The translations under genes were made by a program, and so were the position numbers. A DNA stretch of 8,138 bases, taken from the NCBI GenBank assembly GCA_027346925.1, contig DAIERH010000097.1:1-8138 (forward strand), written 5' to 3'. The notes beneath the pieces were generated by a model. That model had not been told where the DNA came from. It did not search any database and was given only the letters and a program-made list of their open reading frames with translations. Positions 7,050 to 8,138 of the stretch are shown here, in pieces. The stretch is from Geobacter sp. (GTDB lineage: Bacteria; Desulfobacterota; Desulfuromonadia; Geobacterales; Pseudopelobacteraceae). Positions within the stretch are counted from its first letter, which is position 1. Each line of letters starts with the position of its first letter.

Positions 7050-7702
7050 GAAGGGTTTTCACCGCACTGACGGCCGTGCTCATCGCATCCGCTGCCCATG
7101 CCGGGAACCTGGGGACTGTCGGCGCGACCTATAGGATAGCCGAGAGGGATGCCCTGGCGGAGATCGAGGACAAGGCTAAGGGGATCGACTGGCGGCAGGT
7201 GATCACGAGGCAGTCCCTGGAGGGATACGACGGCCCGCAGGACCGGGTGCGCCTTCCCCGCGCCACCAGGGACAAAAGCTTCCCCGTGGACATGACCTGG
7301 ACCCTGGAGATGGACATCCCGGACGGGGGGGGCGGAGTCCTCTATCCGCAGGGGTACACCTTCAATCCCCTCGATTACGTCGTCTTCACCAGGACCCTCG
7401 TGATCATCAACGGCAACGACCCGGAGCAGGTGCGGTGGTTTGCCGCGTCGGAATACCGGGGCCGCATGGACGCGATGCTCCTCCTCACCGAAGGGGAGTA
7501 CGGCCGGCTGGGGAGGAAGCTGGAGGTTCCCCTGTTCTACGCGGACAGCAGGCTCGCGGAGCGGCTCCACCTGGCCGCCGTGCCTTCGGTCGTACGGCAG
7601 GAAGGAAGGGCCATGGTGGTGAGGGAGATCGACATCCGGCGGCATGCCCCGGCAGGCAGCGCTGCCAGTGCAATGAAGACCAAGGGGAGGAAGGGGCGAT
7701 GA
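7046..7702 (+). CDS. traW: TraW, periplasmic pilus-assembly protein of F-type T4SS
   Basis: 218 aa, close to F TraW (about 210). The signal peptide is at 1-19, ending AHA with cleavage before G20. Mature TraW begins NLGTVGATYRIAE, like the ADLGTWGDLW start of F TraW. Other family landmarks: YPQGYTFNPLDYV (100-112), LVIINGNDPEQVRWF (118-132), VPLFYADSRLAERL (161-174) and AAVPSVV (177-183); the last two resemble the strand-turn and cis-proline region of a thioredoxin-like fold. TraW is needed for F pilus assembly and works with TrbC and TraU in the periplasm. The ATG overlaps the upstream stop as ATGA, so translational coupling is likely; a further ATGA overlap joins it to traU. The protein has no cysteine at all, unlike its neighbours; F TraW, as I recall, has one near the DSRLAERL position. 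The basic tail KTKGRKGR is unexplained. Confidence 0.93.
   Translation: MRRVFTALTAVLIASAAHAGNLGTVGATYRIAERDALAEIEDKAKGIDWRQVITRQSLEGYDGPQDRVRLPRATRDKSFPVDMTWTLEMDIPDGGGGVLYPQGYTFNPLDYVVFTRTLVIINGNDPEQVRWFAASEYRGRMDAMLLLTEGEYGRLGRKLEVPLFYADSRLAERLHLAAVPSVVRQEGRAMVVREIDIRRHAPAGSAASAMKTKGRKGR
7686..7690 (+). promoter_or_regulatory. Ribosome binding site for traU
   Basis: GGAGG lies 8 nt before the ATG at 7699, inside the end of traW. It favours this start over the in-frame ATG at 7708. Confidence 0.6.
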
Positions 7703-8138
7703 AGACGATGAGGCATACCGGCACCATCACGTTCACCCTGGCGCTGTTCTGGGTCATTACCGTTGCCGGCCATGCCGGCGCGGCCTGCAAGGGGACGCCG
7801 CTCAACCCGGTCACGGACATCTGCTGGCAGTGCATGTTCCCGGCCCAGATCGGCAGCGTCTCCTTCGGCATGGGCCAGGAACCGGCGCCGGGGAACGTCA
7901 CCACCCCGGCCTGCGTCTGCCCGGACAGCAGGCAGGGGATCATCGCGGGGCTTTCAGTCGCCTTCTGGGAGCATGCCCGGATGATCGAGACGGTGAAGGA
8001 TCCCTACTGCTTCCCGATCCTGGGCACCGGCATGGACAACCCCAAGCCCGGCTTCTCCTCCGGCACCTCCCGGGGACCGGGCCACGGCGACAACGAGTAC
8101 GCCTTCCAGCAGGCACACTACTATACCTTCCCTGCTTG
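7699..8138 (+). CDS. traU: TraU, periplasmic pilus-assembly/DNA-transfer protein (3' end outside window)
   Basis: 146 complete codons are present and the frame is open to the window edge; F TraU is about 330 aa, so a little under half is seen. The signal peptide is at about 1-28, ending AGHAGA. The mature start has CKGTPLNPVTDICWQCMFP (30-48) and QIGSVSFG, which closely match the F TraU segment NPITDICWSCIFPLSLGS as I recall it. The CVCPD cluster, GLSVAFWEH and the final QQAHYYTFP (F: HVHWYKYP) agree in order and spacing. TraU acts in the periplasm in pilus assembly and DNA transfer and depends on disulfide bonds; cysteines here include C30, C42, C45, C71 and C73. The ATG overlaps the traW stop by 4 nt, and a good GGAGG precedes it. 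Confidence 0.93.
   Translation, partial: MKTMRHTGTITFTLALFWVITVAGHAGAACKGTPLNPVTDICWQCMFPAQIGSVSFGMGQEPAPGNVTTPACVCPDSRQGIIAGLSVAFWEHARMIETVKDPYCFPILGTGMDNPKPGFSSGTSRGPGHGDNEYAFQQAHYYTFPA

Overview
The window is the middle of an F-type (MPF_F) conjugative type IV secretion operon, read entirely on the + strand. The order is: the 3' end of traC (pilus-assembly ATPase), two large cysteine-rich secreted proteins that together look like TraN (mating-pair stabilisation), traW, and the 5' part of traU. The DNA is GC-rich (roughly 60-68% in the lines I counted by hand) and almost wholly coding. The largest gap between genes is 10 nt, and three of the four junctions overlap (47, 4 and 4 nt). I see no promoter, terminator, RNA gene, CRISPR array, insertion sequence or attachment site. 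The host is probably a GC-rich Gram-negative proteobacterium, since the proteins imply a periplasm and an outer membrane. A Geobacter/Desulfuromonas-like source is my guess from style only. The sequence does not show whether this is a plasmid or an integrative conjugative element.

Region by region: 1-777 is the TraC C-terminus with its Walker B motif. 731-2734 is a 667-aa exported protein with 23 cysteines, whose last ~210 residues resemble the middle of F TraN. 2745-7049 is a 1434-aa exported protein. It has an N-terminal C-type-lectin-like region, then 17 four-cysteine modules of about 40 residues in two arrays (8 + 9) separated by a non-repetitive cysteine-rich insert, and ends in the C-terminal domain characteristic of TraN. 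7046-7702 is TraW. 7699-8138 is TraU, cut by the window edge.

How they work together, from knowledge of the F system: TraC is the cytoplasmic ATPase for pilus assembly. TraW and TraU are periplasmic proteins needed for pilus assembly and DNA transfer. TraN is the outer-membrane adhesin that recognises the recipient surface and stabilises the mating pair. The striking point is that TraN appears to be divided over two adjacent genes. The second has gained a very long disulfide-rich stalk and a lectin-like domain, which suggests an enlarged and possibly glycan-directed recipient-recognition apparatus.
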